Below are positions 39,178-47,065 of a stretch of DNA of 64,000 bases, piece after piece; within the stretch, counting starts at the first letter, position 1; the number at the start of each line of letters is the position of its first letter. Origin of the DNA: Flavobacterium sp. N502540 (lineage in GTDB: Bacteria > Bacteroidota > Bacteroidia > Flavobacteriales > Flavobacteriaceae); assembly GCF_025947365.1 (NCBI RefSeq), contig NZ_CP110012.1, forward strand, positions 4,030,001 to 4,094,000, read 5' to 3'. The position numbers and the translations under genes are program-made. The notes beneath the pieces were generated by a model. The model saw only the letters and a program-made list of their open reading frames with translations. It was not told the origin of the DNA and made no database searches.

Positions 39178-40764
39178 ATGAATAAATTATTTTTTAGATT
39201 ACTTGTTTTATTGATGAGCTTGTCCTTAATAGGGATAATTTTGGTGCAGGTATACTGGTTTAATTCTTCGTTCAAAAATAACGATGAGCAGTTTAAATAT
39301 CATGTTACTCAGGTAATTGGGAACGTTGCTGATAAATTGGAGCAGCAAGAAGAATACAGTTTTTACGATAAATACAACCGCATTAAAGACAGTACCGGTA
39401 AGACACCTAAAAAAGAAGACTTACTTCAGGTTTTTTACATTCAAAGAAACGCAAAAACAAACAAAACAATAGTTTATTCTAATACGCTTACATCTGAAGA
39501 TTATGATATTAGCGGTTCGATTTTTAATAAAAAATTTAGCAGCGAAAGATTTAAAAACTTTAGTTCAAAGAGAGTTACAGAAGTATACAATAATAACAAT
39601 AATATTGACAATAGTGCTTTAGGTCAAAGTATTATACCTGATTTAAAAATCGAAAAATCAGGAAGTCTGGATATTTTAAATAAAGTTCAACAGCAGATTC
39701 AGTATAAAGACGTTGCTTCGTTGACGCCTATAGAGGGTAGAATTACAAAGGATAAACTTCAAAAACTCTTAAAGAAAGAACTGGAAGAATATGGTGTGAA
39801 AACCAAATTTGAATACGGAGTTCTCAACAATGGTCTTGCGACGAAAGTAAGATCGGATGGATTTCATTACGATAAAGATGCAAGTTATCACGTGCCAATT
39901 TATACAGATAATGAAGGAAATAGTAAATATGAATTGTTTATTACATTTCCGCATAAAAAGAAATTCTTATTGTCAGAATTATTAAGTATTACCGTACTAT
40001 CGATAATTTTTACATTAATTATTATAGTTGCTTATACCAGTGCACTAAATCAATTGTTACGTCAAAAACATATTTCTGAAATCAAAACCGATTTTATAAA
40101 TAACATGACGCATGAGTTTAAAACACCGATAGCGACAATTAATCTGGCATTAGATGCTATTAAAAACCCTAAGATAATTGAAGATAAAGAAAAAGTGTAT
40201 CGCTATCTTCAAATGATCCGGGATGAAAATAAAAGAATGCATGCTCAGGTAGAAAATGTGCTTCGTATTTCTAAACTGGAAAAGAAAGAACTGGATATTA
40301 CAAAAGAACCAACTGCTATTCATGATATCATTGATGATGCAATTGAACATGTAAATCTAATTTTAGAAGACAGAGGAGGAAGTGTAGCTAAACATTTTCA
40401 AGCAGCGAGAACAACCTGTCTGATCAACGAAGTGCATTTTACAAATGTGTTGGTTAATATTTTGGAGAATGCCATAAAATATTCTCCAGGTACGCCTGAA
40501 ATAGAAATTTTTACAGAAAATGTGAAAGACATGATTCTGATAAAAGTAAAAGATAACGGTCTTGGTATGAGTAAGGTAGCTCAAAAACGAGTTTTTGAGA
40601 AATTTTACAGAGAACATACAGGTGATTTACATAATGTAAAAGGACACGGACTAGGTCTGGCTTATGTGAAAAGAATAGTAGAGGACCACAATGGTCAAGT
40701 ATATGTTGAAAGCGAGAAAGGAAAAGGTAGCACCTTTATAATAAAAATACCATTAATAAATTAA
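39178..40764 (+). CDS. Sensor histidine kinase (RprX-like)
   Basis: This 528-residue membrane kinase has one transmembrane helix at residues 5-28 (LLVLLMSLSLIGIILVQVYW), a periplasmic sensor region to about 260 and a second helix (LLSITVLSIIFTLIIIVAY). Then come HisKA with the phospho-acceptor His in MTHEFKTPIAT and HATPase motifs (NILENAIKYS, VKDNGLGMS, KGHGLGLAYVK). No HAMP domain is evident. The response regulator starts 3 nt downstream. The pair resembles RprX-RprY of Bacteroides; the signal sensed is unknown. Confidence 0.9.
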   Translation: MNKLFFRLLVLLMSLSLIGIILVQVYWFNSSFKNNDEQFKYHVTQVIGNVADKLEQQEEYSFYDKYNRIKDSTGKTPKKEDLLQVFYIQRNAKTNKTIVYSNTLTSEDYDISGSIFNKKFSSERFKNFSSKRVTEVYNNNNNIDNSALGQSIIPDLKIEKSGSLDILNKVQQQIQYKDVASLTPIEGRITKDKLQKLLKKELEEYGVKTKFEYGVLNNGLATKVRSDGFHYDKDASYHVPIYTDNEGNSKYELFITFPHKKKFLLSELLSITVLSIIFTLIIIVAYTSALNQLLRQKHISEIKTDFINNMTHEFKTPIATINLALDAIKNPKIIEDKEKVYRYLQMIRDENKRMHAQVENVLRISKLEKKELDITKEPTAIHDIIDDAIEHVNLILEDRGGSVAKHFQAARTTCLINEVHFTNVLVNILENAIKYSPGTPEIEIFTENVKDMILIKVKDNGLGMSKVAQKRVFEKFYREHTGDLHNVKGHGLGLAYVKRIVEDHNGQVYVESEKGKGSTFIIKIPLIN

Positions 40765-40767
40765 AAT

Positions 40768-41484
40768 ATGGAAAATAATAACAAAAGAATACTTTTAGTA
40801 GAAGATGACCTTAATTTTGGGGCAGTTCTTAAAGATTATCTAATGTTAAATGACTTTGAAGTTACTTTAGCTAAAAACGGTATGGAAGGTTTCGAAAAAT
40901 TCAAGAAGGATGTATATGATTTATGTATTCTTGATGTGATGATGCCTTATAAAGATGGTTATACTTTAGCCAAGGAGATTAGAGAAAAGAACAGCGAAGT
41001 GCCGATTATCTTCTTAACAGCTAAGTCTATGAAAGAAGATGTATTGAAAGGATACAAAGCTGGTGCTGATGATTATTTGAATAAGCCTTTTGATTCTGAG
41101 GTTTTATTGATGAAAATTAAAGCAATTATTCAAAGAAAATCTGCTGATACAAAAGCAGAGCAAGTGCAGTTTGAGTTTAATATTGGTAAATTCCATTTAA
41201 ATTCTAAATTGAGATTCCTGACATTTGAAAATGAGGAACCGATAAAATTGTCTCCAAAAGAGAATGAATTGCTTAAAATGTTGATTCTTCATGAAAATGA
41301 CTTAATGCCAAGAGAATTAGCTTTGACTAAAATCTGGAGAGACGATAACTATTTTACATCCAGAAGTATGGACGTTTACATTGCTAAACTTAGAAAATAC
41401 TTAAAAGCTGACGAAGACGTTGAAATCCTAAACATTCACGGTGAAGGTTTCAGACTTGTTGTTAAAAGCAAAGTTACAGAATAA
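40768..41484 (+). CDS. OmpR/PhoB family response regulator (RprY-like)
   Basis: This 238-residue regulator has a receiver domain (ILLVEDDLNFG, phospho-acceptor Asp in LCILDVMMPYKDG, IFLTAKS, conserved Lys in DYLNKPFD). A C-terminal winged helix follows (IKLSPKENELLKMLILHEN, SRSMDVYIAKLRKYL, ILNIHGEGFRLVV). The sequence strongly recalls RprY, a regulator implicated in stress responses in Bacteroides and Porphyromonas; that orthology is by memory only. It is the last gene before a good terminator. Confidence 0.92.
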   Translation: MENNNKRILLVEDDLNFGAVLKDYLMLNDFEVTLAKNGMEGFEKFKKDVYDLCILDVMMPYKDGYTLAKEIREKNSEVPIIFLTAKSMKEDVLKGYKAGADDYLNKPFDSEVLLMKIKAIIQRKSADTKAEQVQFEFNIGKFHLNSKLRFLTFENEEPIKLSPKENELLKMLILHENDLMPRELALTKIWRDDNYFTSRSMDVYIAKLRKYLKADEDVEILNIHGEGFRLVVKSKVTE

Positions 41485-41515
41485 CAAAAAACATAACCAA
41501 ACAAAAAAATATTAG

Positions 41516-41541
41516 AGTCCTGAGAAATCAGGACTTTTTTT
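41516..41541 (+). terminator. Rho-independent terminator of the two-component operon
   Basis: AGTCCTGA (41516-41523) and TCAGGACT (41528-41535) around a GAAA tetraloop, followed by T residues. Confidence 0.93.
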
Positions 41542-41551
41542 ATGCAGAATT

Positions 41552-41651
41552 TTAACCGCGAGGCACGCAACGATTTTCGCAAAGTTCGCAAAGAGTTCGC
41601 CTCATAGCTTCGCGAACTTTGCGTTTTTTCCTTTGCATTCTTTGCGGTTAA
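41552..41651. repeat. Palindromic repetitive element (REP/MITE-like, 100 bp)
   Basis: The outer ends TTAACCGC and GCGGTTAA are perfect inverted copies. An inner perfect 12-bp pair, CGCAAAGTTCGC (41578-41589) and GCGAACTTTGCG (41612-41623), surrounds a 22-nt loop, and the GCAAAG motif recurs. Its GC content is much higher than the surroundings. I recall similar GCAAAG-rich palindromes between genes of many flavobacteria. It is non-coding. Confidence 0.7.
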
Positions 41652-41756
41652 GTAAAAAAATATTAAGAAAAATATCCTTAAAATGCGATTTCTATCTTTT
41701 TGATTTTGAGTTCTGTAGTCTTTTTTTTGGCTTTAAGAATAATATGAATAAATTTT

Positions 41757-41785
41757 TTGTACTGATTTTTCTTAAAATAAATTTG
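41757..41785 (+). promoter_or_regulatory. Promoter of a small transcription unit
   Basis: TTG at 41757-41759, an 18-nt spacer, then TAAATTTG at 41778-41785, a full match to the Bacteroidota consensus. No large gene follows before the terminator at 41959-41994. Confidence 0.6.
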
Positions 41786-41854
41786 GAAAATCGAAAAAGT
41801 ATTCTGAATATTTGCAGACGAAAAAAATAATAACCCTTTAAAAACGAAGAAAAA

Positions 41855-41938
41855 ATGTTTGTATTTACATCTACATCTCAGAGCTTCACATCAAACAATT
41901 TTGATGAAGTACTTCTTCGTGGCTTATTTCAATCTTAG
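41855..41938 (+). CDS. Possible 27-residue peptide in its own transcription unit
   Basis: ATG at 41855 after an A-rich stretch, TAG at 41936-41938. The peptide reads MFVFTSTSQSF, then TSNNFDEVLLRGLFQS. It lies about 65 nt after a predicted transcription start and 20 nt before a strong terminator, so the whole unit is about 200 nt. It has no signal peptide or run of one amino acid that would suggest an attenuation leader. It could be a true microprotein, or the transcript could be a small RNA with a chance ORF. Confidence 0.4.
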   Translation: MFVFTSTSQSFTSNNFDEVLLRGLFQS

Positions 41939-41958
41939 AAATATACTTTTAGATATAT

Positions 41959-41994
41959 AAAAGCCCGAAGACATTTAGTTTCGGGCTTTTTTTT
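41959..41994 (+). terminator. Rho-independent terminator of the small unit
   Basis: AAAAGCCCGAA and TTCGGGCTTTT form an 11-bp stem around a 10-nt loop, followed by more T. It isolates the RtcB-PrfH operon from upstream transcription. Confidence 0.92.
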
Positions 41995-42019
41995 ATTCTA
42001 GACACTTCAAATTTTCCCG

Positions 42020-42051
42020 AAAATCGATTTTATTTATCCTTCACGGATAAA
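42020..42051. promoter_or_regulatory. Two adjacent palindromes upstream of the RtcB-PrfH operon
   Basis: AAAATCGATTTT (42020-42031) is a perfect 12-bp palindrome. TTTATCC-TTCAC-GGATAAA (42033-42051) has perfect 7-bp arms. Both lie within 60 nt of the first gene, where a repressor or activator could bind. No regulator gene is encoded next to the operon. Confidence 0.4.
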
Positions 42052-42079
42052 ATGCTAAGCCTATTGGGCTGTTAATTTA

Positions 42080-42844
42080 ATGCACTATAATTTTTTTATG
42101 GAAAATTATACGGTAGATGAGTATGCTTTATGTGCTCGTTTTAAAAGTAAAAGAAAGAAAAGACGATTAATTAAAGAAGATTTTGAAAAACAATTAATTG
42201 AGTTAAGAAAACTTGAAGTTGACCTTTGGAAAAAGCGTAGAAATTTACCATTGGTTGCTTTAGAAGTTCCTTATCAAAAAGGATGGCAGCGTAATTTTCA
42301 ATTAAGAGATGATGTGGCCAGATCAAGTGAAGCTTCGTTTTACAGAGAATTATTGGAAAAAATAAATACATGGCAATTTTCTTCTGAAAAATCTTTTAAG
42401 AGAAAGAAAAAGAGAAAAAGAAAGCATGTATATGTTGAAAACATCCAAATTGTAAAAGAATTTTCAGAATGGGAGTGGAAAAGTTCAAAACTCGAATTGA
42501 CCGAAAAAGAAAAAGTACATTTTTATAAAAGAGAACGCTGGTGCAGCAATTGTAAACGATACAAAATTCACTATGTATTCAATGAGCCCTGGCGATATGT
42601 ACTGCGTGTTAGTCCTTATACGATAACACATACCAAAATGGTTGATTCTGATTTGGAAAGTCAAATTCAGTTTATAGACAATTATATTGTAAACAATCAT
42701 CTGAGATATAAAATAAACAGATTAATAAATGGCTCTTCTCATAAATGGAGTTACTACGAAAAAGAGAATCCAAAAGAGATAAGTCCAATTAAAAATAAAA
42801 GTCTACAGGCATTGTATCAGCAGTATGTAGACGAAATGATCTAA
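42080..42844 (+). CDS. Unknown basic protein, first gene of the RtcB-PrfH operon
   Basis: I do not recognise this 254-residue protein. It is strongly basic, with Lys/Arg tracts at residues 22-30 (KSKRKKRRL) and 105-116 (SFKRKKKRKRKH), and is rich in Trp and Tyr. It has one CxxC pair (WCSNC, 155-158) followed by YKIHYVFNEPWRYVLRVSPY. There is no signal peptide or membrane span. The basic tracts suggest RNA or ribosome binding (inference). The start could instead be the ATG at 42098 (MENYTVDEYALC). It ends 3 nt before rtcB, so co-translation is likely. Confidence 0.7.
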   Translation: MHYNFFMENYTVDEYALCARFKSKRKKRRLIKEDFEKQLIELRKLEVDLWKKRRNLPLVALEVPYQKGWQRNFQLRDDVARSSEASFYRELLEKINTWQFSSEKSFKRKKKRKRKHVYVENIQIVKEFSEWEWKSSKLELTEKEKVHFYKRERWCSNCKRYKIHYVFNEPWRYVLRVSPYTITHTKMVDSDLESQIQFIDNYIVNNHLRYKINRLINGSSHKWSYYEKENPKEISPIKNKSLQALYQQYVDEMI

Positions 42845-42847
42845 ATC

Positions 42848-44239
42848 ATGGGAAATAAATTATCCGGAAAAGACCTGATTAAATTGGGGTTTCCAAAAAA
42901 CAATTCAATAAATATTGCCTTAGGGCAGATAAACAGATATAGAAAAAGAGAGAAAAAGGAATCTATTTTAACCGAAGCAAAAGATGTACTGCTGAATCCC
43001 GAAAAGTACGAAGGTAATGGTACTTGGGGCAAGGTAGCTGAAGGTTTAATAAAGCCGGTGCAGGTAAGAATGCATCAGTTAAAAACAACAAGAGCTCCCT
43101 TCAAAATTTTTGGCGAAAATGAGATTGATGAACAGGCGAAGTATCAATTGTATGATTCATTAAAACTGCCAATTTCAGTTGCAGGTGCTTTAATGCCAGA
43201 CGCACATTCGGGCTATGGATTGCCCATTGGAGGAGTTTTGGCAACAGATAATGCTGTAATTCCGTATGGAGTTGGGGTGGATATTGGATGCCGAATGAGT
43301 CTTTCGATTTTTGACTTACCCGCTTCTCATTTTAAAGGTAAAGAACATCAATTAGAAACTATTTTGAAGGACAATACCAAATTTGGAATGTATGAAACTC
43401 ATGTGTCAAGAGTGGATCATGATGTTTTTTACAAAAGTGAATTTCAGGATATTCCATTGTTAAAGAACCTTTTACCGAAGGCTTATAAACAGTTGGGAAG
43501 TTCTGGAGGAGGAAATCATTTTGTCGAATTTGGGATTGCTAAAATTGAAAATCCTGAAAACGAGTGGAAGCTTGAAAAAGGGGAGTACTTCGCAGTTTTA
43601 TCGCATAGCGGATCTCGAGGGTTAGGAGCAAATATTGCGAAACATTATACCTATTTGGCGACAAAACAATGTCCGTTACCAAAAAATGTGCAGCATTTAG
43701 CCTGGTTGGATTTGAATACGCATGACGGACAGGAATATTGGCTTGCTATGAACTTAGCCGGAGAATATGCAAAAGCCTGTCACGATGATATTCACAGACG
43801 AATTGCCAAAGCTATTGGAAAAAGGGTAGTGGTCACGATTGAAAACCACCACAATTTTGCCTGGAAAGAAATGGTGAACGGTCAGGAATGTATTGTACAC
43901 AGGAAAGGTGCAACGCCCGCAGGAGAAGGGCAATTAGGAATTATTCCCGGATCGATGACGGCTCCCGGTTACATCGTGAAGGGTAAAGGTAATGCTGAGA
44001 GTTTAAACTCTGCGTCTCACGGTGCCGGACGTTTATTTTCGAGAGCGAAGTGTAAAAGTACTTTTACGCAAAGTGAAATTAAAAAGGTATTAAAAGCGAA
44101 TGAGGTTACCTTGATTGGAGGGAATATTGATGAAGCACCTATGGCGTACAAGGACATTACTAAAGTGATGTCAAATCAAATTGATTTGGTTGAAGTTCTG
44201 GGAACTTTCACACCAAAGATTGTTAGAATGGACCGATAA
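42848..44239 (+). CDS. rtcB: RtcB family RNA ligase (RNA-splicing ligase)
   Basis: RtcB joins RNA ends bearing 2',3'-cyclic phosphate or 3'-phosphate to 5'-OH, using GTP and Mn2+. The 463-residue protein has all hallmark motifs: MPDAHSGYGLPIGGVLAT, VDIGCRM (metal ligands Asp145 and Cys148), SSGGGNHFVEFG (His224), LSHSGSRGLG (His253), ENHHNFAW and HRKGATPAGEG. The guanylylated His is His391 in NSASHGAGR. It is directly linked to prfH, so it probably belongs to the RtcB2 class that reseals cleaved rRNA and not to tRNA splicing. The enzyme looks complete and active. Confidence 0.95.
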   Translation: MGNKLSGKDLIKLGFPKNNSINIALGQINRYRKREKKESILTEAKDVLLNPEKYEGNGTWGKVAEGLIKPVQVRMHQLKTTRAPFKIFGENEIDEQAKYQLYDSLKLPISVAGALMPDAHSGYGLPIGGVLATDNAVIPYGVGVDIGCRMSLSIFDLPASHFKGKEHQLETILKDNTKFGMYETHVSRVDHDVFYKSEFQDIPLLKNLLPKAYKQLGSSGGGNHFVEFGIAKIENPENEWKLEKGEYFAVLSHSGSRGLGANIAKHYTYLATKQCPLPKNVQHLAWLDLNTHDGQEYWLAMNLAGEYAKACHDDIHRRIAKAIGKRVVVTIENHHNFAWKEMVNGQECIVHRKGATPAGEGQLGIIPGSMTAPGYIVKGKGNAESLNSASHGAGRLFSRAKCKSTFTQSEIKKVLKANEVTLIGGNIDEAPMAYKDITKVMSNQIDLVEVLGTFTPKIVRMDR

Positions 44240-44251
44240 AAAACAAAGATT

Positions 44252-44863
44252 ATGAAAAGATTTCAGGATGAGAATAAGTTTTTAGAAAGTTTTATAAACG
44301 AGATTTTAGTGAGGTGTCCGAAATGTGATTCTAAAGCTAAGGTAAAGAGTAAGCTTTCAGAAGAATGTGAGTGCGGGCATTGTTATACTAAAGTTTTTGA
44401 ATGTAAAGATTGCTTTCTTAAACTTGACAGCCCCGTTTATCAATACATTGCTTATGGTAAAGCACATTGTAATCAATGTTATGAGAGGTATGAATTTAAA
44501 TCACAACCCTTAAAAGACAAACCGAAAGTATATAAAACAAGATGCCCGCATTGTAATTTTCAGGAAGAGTGGAAACCAAAAGTGGAAAAGGTTTTGAAGA
44601 ATTCAAAAAGGGATGACGGCTTAGTTAAAGAGTATTATTACAATTTACCGCTTTGGTTTCAAAAAGAAGTGGGGGCAGCTATTTTTTGGGCTTATAACCA
44701 GCAGCACATTGATTATTTAGGGAGATACATTGAAGCAGAATTAAGAGAAAGAAATAATAAAGGAAGCGGTAACAGTACTATGGTTTCAAGACTTCCAAAA
44801 TTTGTGAAGGAAGCTAAAAACAGAGAAAAGCTTCTTAAGATAATAGCAAAATGGAAAAAATAA
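44252..44863 (+). CDS. Cys-rich zinc-ribbon-like protein in the RtcB-PrfH operon
   Basis: This is a 203-residue protein of unknown function. The N-terminal half has five Cys pairs or clusters: CPKC (22-25), CECGHC (39-44), CKDC (51-54), CNQC (73-76) and CPHC (98-101). That is enough for two or three zinc ribbons of the TFIIB/rubredoxin-knuckle type. The C-terminal half is helical and basic ([40 protein letters not shown]). There is no signal peptide. It lies between rtcB (12 nt) and prfH, which it overlaps by 13 nt, so expression is tightly coupled. Binding to damaged rRNA or the ribosome is a reasonable guess only. Confidence 0.75.
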   Translation: MKRFQDENKFLESFINEILVRCPKCDSKAKVKSKLSEECECGHCYTKVFECKDCFLKLDSPVYQYIAYGKAHCNQCYERYEFKSQPLKDKPKVYKTRCPHCNFQEEWKPKVEKVLKNSKRDDGLVKEYYYNLPLWFQKEVGAAIFWAYNQQHIDYLGRYIEAELRERNNKGSGNSTMVSRLPKFVKEAKNREKLLKIIAKWKK

Positions 44864-45540
44864 TTCAGATAACAGCGGGTCGGGGACCGGCAGAATGTAC
44901 CTGGGTAGTGGCTCAGGTACTTAAAAAAGTTTTGGAGGAAGCACGGGAGGAGCAATTAGAAACGACTTTGCTTCAGCGAGAGGCAGGCCAGGAGAATGGA
45001 ACAATTGAAACGGCAACAATTGCGGTAAAAGGTAAAAATGCCACTCAATTTGCAGCTTCCTGGACGGGAACTATTCAATGGATTGGTCAAAGTCAGTTTA
45101 GGAAAATGCACAAACGTAAAAATTGGTTTATTGGTATTTTTGAGATTGAACCACAACAGAATGCATCATTTTTAGAAAGTGACATTCAGTATCAGGCCAT
45201 GCGAAGTTCCGGGGCTGGCGGACAGCATGTAAACAAGGTGAGTTCGGCAATCAGAGCAACTCATGTTCCAACCGGAATTGCAGTTGTTGCGATGGACAGT
45301 CGTTCACAGCATCAGAATAAAAAACTGGCAACAGAACGATTATTAAAAAAACTAGAAGACGAAACTTTACAGCAACTTAAAAACCATGTTGGAAAACAAT
45401 GGGAAAATCAGCTGAACATTCAGCGGGGGAATCCTGTCAGAGTTTTTACCGGAACTGATTTTAAAAAGAATAAAACAGAGAAGAGTTATAAAGGAACGCG
45501 TCAGAAGTTAAAAACAGATTTACGAAATGAGCGTAATTAA
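44851..45540 (+). CDS. prfH: Peptide chain release factor homologue PrfH
   Basis: This 229-residue class I release-factor-like protein carries the peptidyl-tRNA hydrolysis motif [10 protein letters not shown] (GGQ at 123-125) and a basic tail ([24 protein letters not shown]). It lacks the normal codon-recognition domain and is shorter than RF1/RF2. The N terminus ([20 protein letters not shown]) is typical of PrfH. Published work on RtcB2-PrfH pairs shows that PrfH recognises ribosomes damaged in the decoding centre, releases the nascent chain and so lets the ligase repair 16S rRNA. The adjacent rtcB fits that model. Confidence 0.92.
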   Translation: MEKIIQITAGRGPAECTWVVAQVLKKVLEEAREEQLETTLLQREAGQENGTIETATIAVKGKNATQFAASWTGTIQWIGQSQFRKMHKRKNWFIGIFEIEPQQNASFLESDIQYQAMRSSGAGGQHVNKVSSAIRATHVPTGIAVVAMDSRSQHQNKKLATERLLKKLEDETLQQLKNHVGKQWENQLNIQRGNPVRVFTGTDFKKNKTEKSYKGTRQKLKTDLRNERN

Positions 45541-45618
45541 AAAGTTGGTTGCAAAAAACAATGATGATATGCGAATTATATGTGACCCAAAAAAAAACAA
45601 TAAATATCGACACATAAA

Positions 45619-46122
45619 ATGAAAACAATAGATAAATATCTCTTTCAGGCTCTGGACAGCTATCCTTATTCATTAGAAGAGACGATTGAATCTTTAGATT
45701 ATGCATTTTCATATGATGCTAAGAATACGATGGTTTTCTGTTTGTATGGACGGATTCAGGCAGAACAATTATGGAATTATGAAGAGGCCAAATGGTATTT
45801 TCAGGAAGCTTTAGCAATAAATATTCATGCACTTGAGATATATCCGCATTATGTACAAACTTTAATTTTGAATGAAGATTTTGAAGAGGCAGAAAAATTA
45901 ATTGATTTTGCTTTAACAGTGAAAGGAATAAACAAATCTGAAATTTTTGTCAAAAAAGCAATTCTTTACGAAGCACAGCAACAGTTTGGATTAGCATTAA
46001 AAGAAATTAAAAAAGCCAAACTTTGTACGTTGCAATTTGCTTTTGAATGCAACATTAGGGAAGTAGAGAAAAGAATTGAAGGTAAGATGGATTTATTAAA
46101 GAAGAAGAAAAAATCAAAGTAA
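45619..46122 (+). CDS. Tetratricopeptide repeat protein at the end of the RtcB-PrfH operon
   Basis: This 167-residue soluble protein has TPR-like helical pairs (TMVFCLYGRIQAEQLWNYEEA, AKWYFQEALAINIHALEIYP, LNEDFEEAEKLIDFALTV, AILYEAQQQFGLALKEIKKA) and a Lys-rich end (KMDLLKKKKKSK). It lies 78 nt downstream of prfH on the same strand and shares the operon's terminator, so it may be part of the module as an adaptor; a neutral neighbour is also possible. Confidence 0.75.
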   Translation: MKTIDKYLFQALDSYPYSLEETIESLDYAFSYDAKNTMVFCLYGRIQAEQLWNYEEAKWYFQEALAINIHALEIYPHYVQTLILNEDFEEAEKLIDFALTVKGINKSEIFVKKAILYEAQQQFGLALKEIKKAKLCTLQFAFECNIREVEKRIEGKMDLLKKKKKSK

Positions 46123-46133
46123 CTTGATTGAAT

Positions 46134-46163
46134 AAAAAACGATGCAACACGGCATCGTTTTTT
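46134..46163 (+). terminator. Rho-independent terminator of the RtcB-PrfH operon
   Basis: AAAAAACGATGC and GCATCGTTTTTT form a 12-bp stem around AACACG. Confidence 0.93.
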
Positions 46164-46243
46164 ATTTTCATGATACGGAATCAAATTTTAAATACACCAA
46201 ATAATGGTCGGGCAATAAAAAAATTGGTTTTTTTTATCTTCTT

Positions 46244-46990
46244 TTATTTCCAGTGTAATTTTAAAGCAAAAGATGTTTTCTCGCCTTTGGTAATGCTGAA
46301 TGTTGAAATAGTTTGATTATCGTTTTCGCCCTCATGAATGATTACATTGTCCTGAAGCGAAAGTTCTTTCATGAAGTTCATTTCAAAACTTTTTACTTCC
46401 TGTTTCAGGATTTTTTTCGGGTCAACGTGATCGAGACACCATTCCAGATACTTGACATTATTGACATGATTTACGATATCCAGATCAGAGAGGTAAACTG
46501 TTTTTTCAAAAATAGCTTCTTTTTCGTGAGTGATATTTATTTTCGAAAACCCTTCTGTAGTAGCGCGTTTCTCCGGATACAATTCAAAATGTTCGTAAGG
46601 CAGAGCTAAAGCTTCCGGACGTCGTAATTGTGTATTAAAAACAGCCCAGTACGTTTCGCATCCTACTATTTTTTTTCCGTTTGCGTGTATCTCTAAAGCA
46701 CGAACTGAACGGGAATTTTCTAAACTGTTGATCCATGTGGTTACTGTAACAATATCTCGCCATTTTGGCAAAGCAATAATTTCCACTCGCATACGGCTTA
46801 AGACCCAGGCCTGATCAAATTCCTGCATATCCGTAAAGCTGATGCCTCCAATTTCAGAATGCGCAGCAGCTGTCAATTGCAGAATGTTGCATAAGTCAGT
46901 GTATTTTAGAAAACCATTTGGTGTACATTGCGTAAAATTGATTTCCCAGTCTTTACTTAGAATGGAAGTGAAATTAGGAGATATTGGCAT
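46244..46990 (-). CDS. Acyl-ACP thioesterase
   Basis: This 248-residue hotdog-fold enzyme of the plant FatA/bacterial acyl-ACP thioesterase family releases fatty acids from acyl-ACP. It has two hotdog repeats. The first contains FDQAWVLSRMRVEI and WRDIVTVTTWINSLENSRSVR. The second contains VYLSDLDIVNHVNNVKYLEWCLDHV, where the Asp/Asn/His set of the active site is visible. There is no signal peptide. It is upstream of miaA on the same strand; the 75-nt gap holds several short TTTTAGATT repeats. Confidence 0.88.
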   Translation of the reverse strand: MPISPNFTSILSKDWEINFTQCTPNGFLKYTDLCNILQLTAAAHSEIGGISFTDMQEFDQAWVLSRMRVEIIALPKWRDIVTVTTWINSLENSRSVRALEIHANGKKIVGCETYWAVFNTQLRRPEALALPYEHFELYPEKRATTEGFSKINITHEKEAIFEKTVYLSDLDIVNHVNNVKYLEWCLDHVDPKKILKQEVKSFEMNFMKELSLQDNVIIHEGENDNQTISTFSITKGEKTSFALKLHWK

Positions 46991-46995
46991 TGCTG

Positions 46996-47034
46996 AATTT
47001 TAGATTTTAGATTGTTGATTTTAGATTGATTTAG
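46996..47034. repeat. Short imperfect tandem repeat TTTTAGATT
   Basis: Three to four copies of a GATTTTAGATT-like motif between miaA and the thioesterase gene. Function unknown; probably simple-sequence drift. Confidence 0.5.
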
Positions 47035-47065
47035 AAAATAGAGTAAAGAATACAGAGAATGATTT

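Noticed and set aside
41633..41830. 65-codon open frame
   Set aside because: It begins inside the palindromic repeat, runs across the small-unit promoter and is Lys/Phe-biased noise.
41855..41938. The 27-codon frame as an amino-acid attenuation leader peptide
   Set aside because: No run of a regulatory amino acid, no alternative stem overlapping the terminator, and no biosynthetic gene downstream.
44851..45540. Calling PrfH a normal release factor (RF1/RF2) or ArfB
   Set aside because: No codon-recognition domain, N terminus of the PrfH type, and direct linkage to rtcB.
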